This document shows positions 23,301-35,300 of a stretch of 64,000 nt of DNA, piece after piece. A program made the translations under genes and the position numbers. Within the stretch, counting starts at the first letter, position 1. Each line of letters starts with the position of its first letter. Origin of the DNA: Ceratotherium simum simum (taxonomy: Eukaryota; Chordata; Mammalia; Perissodactyla; Rhinocerotidae); NCBI RefSeq assembly GCF_000283155.1, contig NW_004454288.1, positions 1,534,553 to 1,598,552 on the forward strand. The letters are read 5' to 3'. The notes beneath the pieces are model-generated. The model did no database searches and had not been told where the DNA came from. It saw nothing but the letters and a program-made list of their open reading frames with translations.

Positions 23301-26300
23301 TTTAAAGCATGTTTGATGTTTGACGTGTATATGTCCATGAAGCCAACATCACAATCATGAGGGATAGTAAACGTGTCCCTCACCCCCCAGGATTTCCTCA
23401 TGCCCCTTGATCATCACCCCCTCCATCCCACTCCTCCCTGGTTCCCTATCCCCAAGCAACCACTGATTTGCTGTCTGTTCTGATTAGTTTCTATTTCCTA
23501 GACATTTGTATAAATGGAGTGATACAGTATGTACCCTCTCTTTTTTGGGGGGGGCGGTGTCTGGCTTCTCCCCCTCGGCATAATTGAGATCCTTTCATGA
23601 TGTGTGTGTCAATAGTTTATTCCTTTTTATTGCTGAGTGGTATTCCATTGTATGCGTGTACCACAGTATATATATCCATTCATCTGTAGATGGATTTGTG
23701 GGTTGTTTCCAGCTTTGGGTGATTATGAATTAACCTGCTATAAACAGTTGTGTACAGGATTTTGTGTGAACATACGTCTTCCTTTCTCTTGGGTAAATGC
23801 CTAGGTGTGGGATTGCTAGGTCATACGCTAAGTGTGTAGTTAACCTTTTAAGAAACTGCCAAATTGTTTTCCAAAGTAGTTTTGTTATTTTATGTTCCTA
23901 ACAGCAATGTATGAGAGTTCTAGTTTCTCCACATCTTGATCTTTCTTTTTTTTTAGTAACACCTTTATTGAGAATTCACTTAACATAAAAGCAACTGTCA
24001 TTACCTAACTAGAACATTTTAATCACCCCTAAAAGAAATCCTGTACCCATTAGTAGTCACTCTCCACTCCCATCCTATTCCCCAACAGCTCCTGGTAACC
24101 ACTAATCTATTTCCTGTGTCTATGGATTTGCCTATATGGACATTTCATAGAATTATACACTACGTGGTCTTTTGAGTCTGGCTTCTTTCACTTAGCGTAA
24201 TGTTTTCACAGTTCATCCATCTTGTAGCATTTATCAATACTTGATTTCTTTTTAAGACTGAATAACATTCCATTGTATGGCTACATCACTTTTGTGAGTT
24301 TCTTGGTCATTTTATTTATTTTTTATTGAGGTCACAGTGGTTTATAACAAATTTCAGGTGTACATCATTATGTTTCAACTTCTGTGTAGACTGCAACGTG
24401 TTACATCACATTTTGTTGATCCATTCATTGGTTGGGCATTTGGGTTGTTTCTTCTTTTTGGCTATTATGAATAATGCTATGAACATTTGTGTACAAGTTT
24501 TTATGTGAATGTGAGCTTTTAATTCTGTTCGGTATATACCTAGGGTAGAATTGTTGGATCATATGGTAACTGTTTAACTTTCTGAGCAACTGCCAAACTG
24601 TTTTCCAAATCATTGCACCATATTGGACAATCCCACCAGCAATGTATGAGGGTTTTCCACATGCTGCCAACACTTTTTATTGTCTGTCTTTTTGATAATA
24701 GCCATCCTAGTGGGTGTGAAGTAGTGTCTCATTGTGGTTTTGATACGTATTTCCCTGATGGCTTAAGTTGAGCTTTCTTTCATGTTTCTATTGGCTACTT
24801 GTATGTCATCTTTGGGGAAATGTCTGTTCAAATCCGTTGCCCATTTTTAATTGGGTTGTCTTTCTGTTTTTGAGTTGTAAGAGTTCTTTATATATCCTGG
24901 ATATAAGGCCCTTATCAGATAGTTTTCCCCCATTCTGTGGGTTGTTTTTTCACTGTCTTGACAATATCTTTTGAAGCAAGTATTTAATTTTGAAGTTTAG
25001 TTGATCTATTTTTTTCTTTTGTTGCTGGTGCTGTTGGTGCCATAGCTAAGACACCACATGCTGGTGCAGACAGGTGGTAGTGGGACTGAAATGCTGTCTG
25101 AGGTGGACATTCTTAGTCTCTCTTTGGAGCTCTACCCTCTGCCTCCCTCTGCAGGCTACATCAGTCTTCTCTTTGTATTCCAGCTTCTTATGCTTCTCTG
25201 CACAGGAGAGACGGGCTTCACATAGCTCCTTAGTTTACTTGTCCTTCCATTTCACAAGGGTAGTAGAAACGAACTAGTGCCTTTCCCAATTCCAAACTCC
25301 TGAGAGAGAAACCTCTTTGGCCACCTTGGCTCATGTATCACCCCAGTTGGTCAGCTATGACTAGGGTTGGGTAGAGTTATGGAGAAGATCATGCTGGCCT
25401 TCTTCTGTGGCTGGAGGGGACAGTACTCAGAAGCACTGGTGAGCTTGGGCCAGGCAGACACTCCAAAGCTGATATAGCATGATGACGTTGCACCAGAGTC
25501 CCTCAGGACGGTCAGTTGTGCTTTTAAACAGCACAGCTTTTCCCCACCCAAGATGATAACCAGCTATGAGACAAGAGAAGCATGGCAGGAAACTAAACTT
25601 CATCTTTACAGCTCATCCCTAATGGATGGAGCTGAGTTTGGAAAATGTGGCAAATAAGTACTGGCAAGTGGCTTCCCACCCCTAGAATCGGCAGGTTTAC
25701 CTGCCACCGAAGCTGGTGCTGGCACACCACTGTTCTCCCCACCAGGGGCTTCCATCTTTAAAACTTACAGCAGGTAGGAGCAGAGCCAGTGTGGGCTGTC
25801 CCAAAGACAGGGAACTCTCCAGAGCAAGGTGGGAGGGAGGGGCTCCTTCCTTCTTCCTCTCCCCGACCCACCAATCAGATAGGTCATTTCACCAGCTCTG
25901 GGGAATGAGGGGCTACGGTCAGAGGGAGGCCTGGAGTGTTAAATTAGTTAATTGAGCTGCCTTGCAAGGAAGGAAGCCTAGGATGTGCAGAAGCTATATC
26001 TTCCTCAACAGTGTGTGGAGAGGACGACTGCCCAGAGCGCTCTCCCTGGGACGAGGAAGATGAGACATCCCAGGTGATGTTGGGGGATGCGGTTTAGTTC
26101 CGGGAGAGGCTGTGGTGGGAGTCATGGGAGTGTTGTAAAGGGAATGCCAGCATCAGACAACAGCTGGATGGGATGTCTGGGGTGAGTTTTAAAGCAGGGT
26201 GGTCCCTGCAGGCTTCCCTGCGGGGTCATCCCGTTGTTACAGCTGTTCTAGGGGCAGGGCAGAGGAGCTTGAAGAAGAGAGAGTGCTGTACACACAGGTG

Positions 26301-29300
26301 GTAGATTCCTGTCTGAGCCAAAGTTTTTTATCACCTTTGTAACTGTTTTAAACAATCATGGTTTTTGCCTAGACTCTTTCTGAAACCGTACCTGCCGTGT
26401 TACTTCAACCCTGCAGTCGTGAATTTGGGGCAGACTAAGGAGAGCTGAAGCCCCAGACTCTGCTGCATGCTTATTGTAGGCATCTGGTGCCTCGCTGGGA
26501 GTCCTGGGTGTGTGTCGTGAAACCAAGCTCTGTTTTCGCAGGTCGTGTATGAAAGGTGTGAAAAGCTGCGGCCCACCCTGTTCCGGCTGGCGAGTGACAC
26601 CACTGACGACGATGACGCGCTCGGTAACAGTTTCATTTCTAGGCATAGAAGCACTCCCAATTGCAAAACAGCCATGATTCTTCCTGCTGTGCTACTGTGG
26701 GGCCAGAAACAAAGCAGAGGGGACTTTAGGTTTTGTGGTGATTGGGGCTTGGGAAGGGCATGGCCTGAGTTGACTTAGAGCTGATTTCCAGAAGAATCTA
26801 GGCTTGAGCAAGAAATCAAGAGTAGGTCTGAAAGCATAGAAAGGGGTGGAAATTTGCCATGTAGATTGGGTCTGAGGGAGATAGAAGAAAGAGAAGATGC
26901 CACTGAAGGCTTGAAGAAAGGCTGAACAGCCAGAGTTCTAAGGAACAGCTCCCAGTGGTGCATTTTGAAGGTTTGACCAACATAGATGCCTTCAGGGCTG
27001 GGTATGTGACCTGAATGAGGCAGGCTGATGAGGAGTGCAAGGGACAATGGTAGGAATAGTGGAGAATCTTAATACTTGTACACAGGTATTAAAACATTTT
27101 AAACTTTCTATTACGGAAAATCTCAAAACACATGAAGGAGAATAGTAGAATAAATCCTATGTACTCTTCACCTGTTGTTCACAGTTACCAACTTGTGGCC
27201 GATCTTTTGATCTTGTTCCATCTGTACTACTCCCCCCACCCCCACCCAGTTCTATTTTGAAGCAAATTGCTAACATTTCAGAGTAATCAAATAGTCAGTG
27301 TTCAGATTTCCCTGGGCATTTCTCTCTCTAACCATCTCTTGCTAGCCACCCCTCCTTTTTTTAAACAGTTTGTTCTAAATCAGGATCAAAAAGAAAAGCC
27401 ATACTTTATAATTGGTTGATATTTCTTAAGTCTCTTTTAATGGATGGTCCCCCATTCTTCATCTCTCTTTTTTATTTCTTGCATGAAAAATATGTCCTTT
27501 GACTCGTAGAGTTTCTCTTGGTCTGAATTTTCTGATGGCATCCCCCATGGTATTTAATGTGTTTCTCAGTTCCTAATATTGCTTATAAATTCCTGACGTT
27601 CCTTATAAATTGGGTCAGGGGCTTGATCAGATTCAGATTCAATTGGGATGGAAGGAGGGGAGCAAGAATACTTCATAGCTGGTCTTCAAGAGGGCCATGG
27701 TATCTGCTTCTTTCGTGATGTAATTTTTGTCTAAATGCGTTATTTTGTCTGGTTGCAATGAGGTCAAAGGTAATCAAATTTAAATGTTTAAGCAACTTGC
27801 ACATGCCAAATAAAACACTTTGCCGGGTCAGTTCACCCCCGTGTTGTCAGTTTGCAGCCTCCATCCTAAGTTAAAAAATTGGCAGGAAATGGAGTGGTCA
27901 CCCTTGAAGTCACCCAGCACCTTGGCCTGCACTGTTATATGTAGCCCCTAGCCCTGTTGCTAGTCTTTCTCTCTCTCGGGAGAGATTTTTTTTTTGCAGG
28001 CTAACCAGACCCTGAGATGCTCGTGGAGTTTTTGAAATCCAGTGCATATTTTATACTTACAGGACATTTCAATTTGGATGCCGAATTTTCATCAGGAATG
28101 TTTGATCTGTGTTTAGATTTTATAAAATTTATAGGTGAAAAAAGTAGATTCATATACCAATTTGTTCTGTACACAAAAGCTTTCCAATAACTGAATAAAG
28201 TACCAAAAAATTCTTTTAATAGTCACATCCACATTGACAAAACAGCTTTCAGTTTTAATTTTATTTTTTTTTTTAATTTTATTATTATTTTTTTGTATGT
28301 GAGGAAGATCAGCCCTGAGCTAACATCTGCCAATCCTCCTCTTTTTTTTGCTGAGGAAGACTGGCCCTGGGCTGACATCCATGCCCATCTTCCTCCACTT
28401 TATGTGGGACGCCGCCACAGCATGGCTTGACAAGCGGTGTGTCGGTGCACGCCCGGGATCCGAACCGGCGAACCCCCGGCCGCCGCAGGGGAGTGCGTGC
28501 ATTTAACTGCTAGTGCCACCGGGCCGGCCCCAGTTTTAATTTTAAATTAATTAAAATTAGGTTTTACTCCTTCTGTTGAAAGAGCCATATTTCAAGTGTT
28601 GGCCATCATGTTGAACAATACATAGAAGGTGAGAGAATTTGGTTCCTCCTACACCTTGAGAACTAGAAGTGTCGGGGTTCAAGGATTGAGTGACCAGGTC
28701 TGAAGGGGCCTGATCACATGATCTGGGGGAGGAGGCTTGGAGGTACTAAACCTGGTAGAGCCATGTGACAGCTGCTTTGTGGAATGGCTTCAAGACTGAG
28801 ATTGTTGGTAGCTAAACCAGTGGGTTCTGGTTTTTCTCTCATTCTTCAGCGGAGATTCTCCAGGCAAATGACCTCCTTACCCAGGGAGTTCTGCTGTACA
28901 AACAGGTGATGGAGGGCCGTGTCATGTTTGGGAACACAGTAACCAGCTCAGTGGGAGACATACCTGTCTCCAGAGGTATGTGCAAGAGCCTCTCCCTGTC
29001 CTCTGCCTTGGGGAAGCCTGCAAATCCCAGAAAAGAAATGGATCCTCACAAGGGCCAGCCCCGTGGCTTAGCTGTTGGGTGCGCACACTCTGCTGCTGGT
29101 GGCCCGGGTTCGGATCCGGGCTTGCGCTGACGCACTGCTTGTCCAGCCATGCTGAGGTGGCATCTCACGTACAGCAACTAGGAGGATGAGCAACTATGAC
29201 ATACAACTATCTACTGGAGCTTTGGGGAGAAAAAGGGGAAAAAAAAAAAGGAGGAGGATTGGCAATAGATGTTAGCTCAGGGCCGGTCTTCCTCAGCAAA

Positions 29301-32300
29301 AAAGAAGAGGATTGGCATGGATGTTAGCTCAGGGCTGATCTTCCTCACACACACACACAAAAAAAGAAATGGATCCTCAGAATATTCTGGGTTACGGTGT
29401 AGAAATGAGAGAATTTGCCTCTTTTCCGTTTCCTATGAGAACTAGTTTTTTATAGGCAGCCTCTGCCACATATGCCCTTGTGAATTGACTGCCAAGCTGG
29501 ACCCTAGTTTTGGCTATAGACAGAAGCAGACAGCTATTTTGTACCCAGGTTTGGATTCCCTTTCTCATGAGTGCTTAAGGAAGCTAGAGACTTCCTTTCT
29601 TCAGTGCTTCCAAGTGCCAGGCTAGTTGCATCACAATCATCTGGATTACTAGTTAAAATGCGGATTCTTAGGTCCCTGGCTTGGACTTTATGAATCAAGA
29701 CTGTTTGGAGTTAGGCCTGGGGATCTGCATTTTTACAAGCACTCCAGGTGATTCTGATTAACTACGGTCAGAAACCTCAAAAGGCCTCTGAGCTGGAGAA
29801 GTCAGCTCTGCTACTTTCCAGGTCAAATGGACCTTTAGAGGAGGACTCTGATTGCTGGGTGGGAAGACAGTCCTCTGGCAACCCATATTCTAGATGCCAG
29901 CTCAGGCTGTACATCAAGCTGAGGTGGAAGGTTCTTCTGGAGGTGTTGGGGCCGGGGTGATGCCATGTCTTTTGGGAGAAGGCCTGAGGAAAGCTGACAG
30001 GCTTTAAGTGGAGACTTTGCTCTCGTTCTGTCTGACTTATTTTCCTGTTTCCTAGTCTTTCAGAATCCAGCAGGCTGTGTGAAGAACTGCCCCCTGATTG
30101 ACTTGGAGTTGGACAGTGGATCTGAGCAGGCTGGGGCTGCGGCACCATCTTTGCTTCATCAGGATCTGGCAGCCTTAGGTGAGGGTGGGTGTTTAGGGGG
30201 AGCAGGCACAGAATGGTCCTGACTCCCAGGGACAGTGAGGAAGCTGGTTTCCTTGGGGAGAATCTGCCTGTTTTTAGAGGGCACTAGGTATACTGGGAAG
30301 TTCAGAGGTCCTCTTCGCACTTAGTCTCAGGTTTGCCATGGCTGAGTTGAATGACTCTGAGTAATTTACTTTGTCTAGGCTTTCTAAATCTTCTAGAAGG
30401 GGCGGGCATGGTGTTAATCTCCAGCTCGTATCAGGTGTGCATCTCACTCTGTTCCTTCCTTACAGGAATCAGTGATGTTCCAATTACCACCAAGGTGAGG
30501 AAGCTCTTCCCGGGGGCCTGAGAAGGGAGGGGAGGTCCCTCTAATCTACTGTCATGGGGGCAGCGCTGCTGGAGAGGGGAGTGGAGAAGGACTACAGCGT
30601 AGCCTGGTGGCACTTGTGGACTTGGGGGTCTAAAGCCTCTTCCTCACCTGTACTGTCTTGAGCCCTCAGAGGAAGAAGTCTTTTTCCTCTCCTTCTGTCC
30701 TTACCCTCTTCAGTGATATCCAGGCTCCTGCTCACTGAAGGGCTGCTCAGGAATCATATTCTCTTGCCCTTTTTCCCCTCCCGCCCCAGGAAATGTAGTG
30801 AGCCTGGGCTGCAGTGGCTTTGGTGGGGTCAGGAGAGCTATGGCATGGTGTCTTCATGGCTCATGGTCATTCATACCCTGGCCTTATTGTAGCCATTCCT
30901 GATTTGACAGGTTGCTGGTCAGAATTGCTGTAAGGAAAAGAGGAGTCCTGCCGCCAACACACTGCCAGGTGGTGGTGTTCAGACCCCTTCTGCAGAGAGG
31001 AGCTTGTTGGATCTCCTCTCCTCACAGCCATCTCCGGGCCCTCTGTGAGTCTGGTGGGCAGGGGAAATAGGAGGGTGGCTCCTGTGTGCCATTGAGGCTC
31101 ACTGCCCAGGGCCAGGCAGAAGGGCCCAGGATGACTCACTAAGATGGCCAGAGACCTCCCTCCCTGGAGGGACTTCTTCCTCTCCACCGCACATTCAATG
31201 TGTGCTTCCCTTCGTCTCCTTTTCCTCCCCATCCTAAGTCAGCAAAAGACACGCTTTGACTTCTGAAAAGGGGTTTGTTTAAGGAGCGGCAGCAGTAGAT
31301 GATGATATTTTTGGTGTTTATAGGTTGCTTTTTTCCTGATTACAGTGTAATTTGAAGTTAAGCAAAATTTGATCACTAGTGAAATAGGTAAGATATTTGA
31401 AAAGTCCCAAATATCACTCCCTAAAGACAATGTTGAATGTTCCTTCTTTGCTTTTTTTCTTTTTTTTTTTTTTTTGTGAGGAAGATCAGCCCTGAGCTAA
31501 CATCNNNNNNNNNNNNNNNNNNNNNNNNNNNNNNNNNNNNNNNNNNNNNNNNNNNNNNNNNNNNNNNNNNNNNNNNNNNNNNNNNNNNNNNNNNNNNNNN
31601 NNNNTTTTGCTGAGGAAGACTGGCCCTGGGCTAACATCTGTGCCCATCTTCCTCTACTTTATATGGGACGCCGCCACAGCATGGCTTGACAAGCGGTGCC
31701 TCGGTGTGCCCCCGGGATTCTGGGCCTGCGAACCCTTGGGCCGCCGCAGTGGAGCGTGCGCACTTAACCACTACGCCACCGGGCCTGCTCCGCTTTCTTT
31801 CTATACATGTAGTAATGTGTTGTTGTGGCTTATTTTTACACAAACAGATCATAATTTACAAACTCCAGTGTGGTTTTTTATATCACGTTGTATCTTTGAC
31901 ACATTCTCCTATCAGTTTACAGAAATTTGCCTCATTCTTTCTAATAGTTGTGTAATTCATATACATAGAATATACATAGATTTAATCGTTTCCCTCTTTT
32001 GGATATTTACATAGCCTCCAGTTTGGCTGCACCTGGGGGAGTGTTTTTATATTACAGATTCCTAACAGTAGAAGTACTTTAATGTATGAATATAAATACA
32101 TTTTCATAGATCCTGTCCCTTTGCCTCTGGAAAGGTTGGAGCAGTCTGCCTTCCCCCAAACAGCCTGAGAGGGCCAGTGTCCCTAGTAGAGACCGCAGGG
32201 CTCTGGTGGAAAGAGAGATGTGCTGGGAGGTCCTTCCTGTTTGCACTCAGAGCGGGTACTCTTTCTAGCCACTTGACAGGGGGCCAGTAATCATTCTAAT

Positions 32301-35300
32301 TTTGGTGGGTTACTTCTGTCTGGACTTTAGTTTTCCAAAAATGTTTTCAGTTTGTATTTCAAATGGACAAAATCATAAAGAAGTACCAATGAAGGGGTCA
32401 GTGTAATTTGTGTTGTCGTCTTCCTAGCTTACATCACTCTGGTGATCACGTGTGGGAAACTTAGCCTGACCGAGCTACTCCTTGTCAGATACTGCCTGAC
32501 AACTATGACGTTACCTTAGTAATGATAGCTCTAGTTTTTTGGGTCCTTATTATGTGCACACTCATTATGTGCTAAATGCTTTTCATACGTTTTCTCATTT
32601 AATTCTTATAACAACCCTACGAGGTAGATACTAGATTATTCCCATTTTACAGATGAGAAAATTTAGGCATAGATTAGGATACTTGTCTAAAGTCATATAC
32701 CTCTAAAATACACACACATACACAGGCACATACATATCTTTCTTTTTTTTCCCCTTCCTTGTTCTTCAGAAAGCCTAATCAGATTCCTGGAATTCTCTAT
32801 AATTTTTACTAGTCTTAATGTTTTTTATTTCTTTGCAGGAATTATATTCCACAGAAAAGTATTCCTAAGGAAGTGCCACCAGGTACTAAGTCCTCTCCAG
32901 GTTGGTCCTGGGAGGCTGGCCCATTGGCTTCTTCCCCATCTTCCCAGAATACACCTCTGGCTCAAGTGTTTGTCCCTTTAGAGTCTGTTAAGCCCAGTAA
33001 GTACAGTTTCACCCTTTTCTTCTTTCTCTCTATTAGATGCCCAGTTTTATCCACTCTGGATTGGTAGGAGTGGCTCTTAAACTGGGGAAGATGAGTAGTG
33101 GAGATTTTGCCTGGGGGCAGAGGATAGGGAGGTGGCTTTATGGTCTCTTAGCTAATATTTTTCTTTTCTTTTTTTGTGAGGAGGACCAGCCCTGAGCTAA
33201 CATCCAATGCCAATCCTCCTCTTTTTTGCTGAGGAAGACTGGCCCATCTTCCTCTACTTTATATGGGACGCCGCCACAGCATGGCTTGACAAGCGGTGCA
33301 TCGGTGCGCGCCCGGGATCCAAACCGGTGAACCCCGGGCCACCGCAGTGGAGTGCGCGCACTTAACCGCTCGCGCCACTGGGCCGGCCCTGCTAGTATTT
33401 TTCTTAAAGTTTTCTCTGTCTTGGGGTTGACACTGTGAAGGATATTGACAGGCAGAATTTAATTAGGCTTGAATATACTTACAGACATGATGTTCATTCA
33501 TTTGGAATTCAAGAAGGGAATATTCAGTGTGGCCTGCAGTAACTCAGAAGAGGTGGAATTAGAAAGAAAGGAAGAATTTGGCTGGTGATTCTCTTCCTGT
33601 GGGGATCCTCATTAAATCAGGAAAGTAGATATTACCTCCGTTACAAAGGAAAGGAAACGGAAGGCCCAGCTAAGTAAGGTGACTGCTCGCGGTCAACACA
33701 CTAGTGTGTGAGCAGGAAGCAACGGGGGTCTTTAGATCTAGGGCCTGGGCCTTTTCTCTATGGCTCGGTGTGGTGAGGCCTCATTGCAAAGGGCCAGGGA
33801 AACAGGCAGAGGAATTTAAACAGTCAGTAAGCAGTAGGAGCCCTTTGTATACTTTATTAATTTTTGATTTTAAAATAATACATGTTCAATGTTAATTTCC
33901 TGGTTTCAATAATTATGCTGTGGTTATGTAAAATGTTAACATTTGAGGAAGCTGGGTGAAGGGTCTATGGGAATTCTTCGTGTTAGTTTTGTAACTTTTT
34001 ATAAATCTGAAATTATTACAAAACAAAGTAAAAAAGATTAAAAGCAAATAAATGTTCAGTGTAGAAGTTTTATTAGAGAAGAATAGAGCAGAAAATAAAA
34101 ATCATTTTTACCATCGCCACCCAGAGATGGAAGTTCTGTTAGTCTTAATGTATTTTCTTGTCATACACGTATGTAGGTTTTTTAATAAATTGGCACCATT
34201 GTAAATATAGACTGTTTTATATCCTGCCTTATTGACTATAAGCCATAGCATTTTTTCATGCCCTTAATTGTTCTTCAAAACCTTGATTTTTTTTAATGAA
34301 TCCGTACATTATACCACTAAATAGATGTACTGTAATTTATTCAGTTCCTTTCTGAAGGATAATTTGTTTCTAGTTTTTTGCTTGTTGAAAACAGTGCTAC
34401 AGTGAACTCTCTGGAAACCCATTTTTTTTTTAAAACTTTCCTGATTATTTTATTAGGATATATTCTTAACAGTGGAAATGCTGGGCGTAGACATTTAGAA
34501 TTTTGATCTGCATTATCAAGTTCCCTTCCAGAAGGGTTTCCTCTTTCCCCATATCGTCACCACCATACCTCAAGGGTATTTTCAGTCTTTTAAAACTTTG
34601 AAAGTTTCATTGTTAAACTCTATTTTTTTATGTGCATTTTGATAAGTGATGTTTGGCATGAGATAAAGATCTTCATTAAATTTTTTCCAGGTGGTTAGCA
34701 AGTTGTGTGCCATTTATTGAATCAGCTGCTGATTTTGAAGTATACGTTCCTAACATGTTAAATTCTCGTATTTGGGTCTGTACTGCATGCTCTGTTTTAT
34801 ATCACTTGGCTTGAATTGCAATTTTGTACATATTCGAGTATTTGTTAATGCAAGTAATGTTACCTCCCTCTTTTTTAATGGTCAGTCTCATGTATTTTTT
34901 CCCCAAATTAACTTTAGAATAGCTAAATTAAAACAATCCTTTTGGGCTGGCCCCGTGGCTTAGTGGTTAAGTGCGCGCGCTCTGCTGCTGGCGGCCCAGG
35001 TTCGGATCCTGGGCGTGCACCCACGCACCGCTTCTCCGGCCATGCTGAGGCCGCGTCCCACATACAGCAACTAGAAAGATGTGCAGCTATGACATACAAC
35101 TATCTACTTGGGCTTTGGGGGAAAAAATAAATAAATAAAATTATAAAAAAAAAAAAACAATCCTTTTAAGATTTCCATTGGAATGTCATTAAACCTATTA
35201 ATTTGAAGAGATCTAGTGTCCTTATACTTTTGCAAAATTAAATATAAGAGGTGTGTGTGTATGTGGTCATACAAAAGAGACCAGAGGAAATAAGCTCAAA

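Noticed and set aside
22799..23305. 168-codon sense frame containing GGA2 exon 8
   Set aside because: The part before 23084 is intron that happens to be open. The acceptor and conserved junction place the exon start at 23084, so no intron-retention isoform is claimed.
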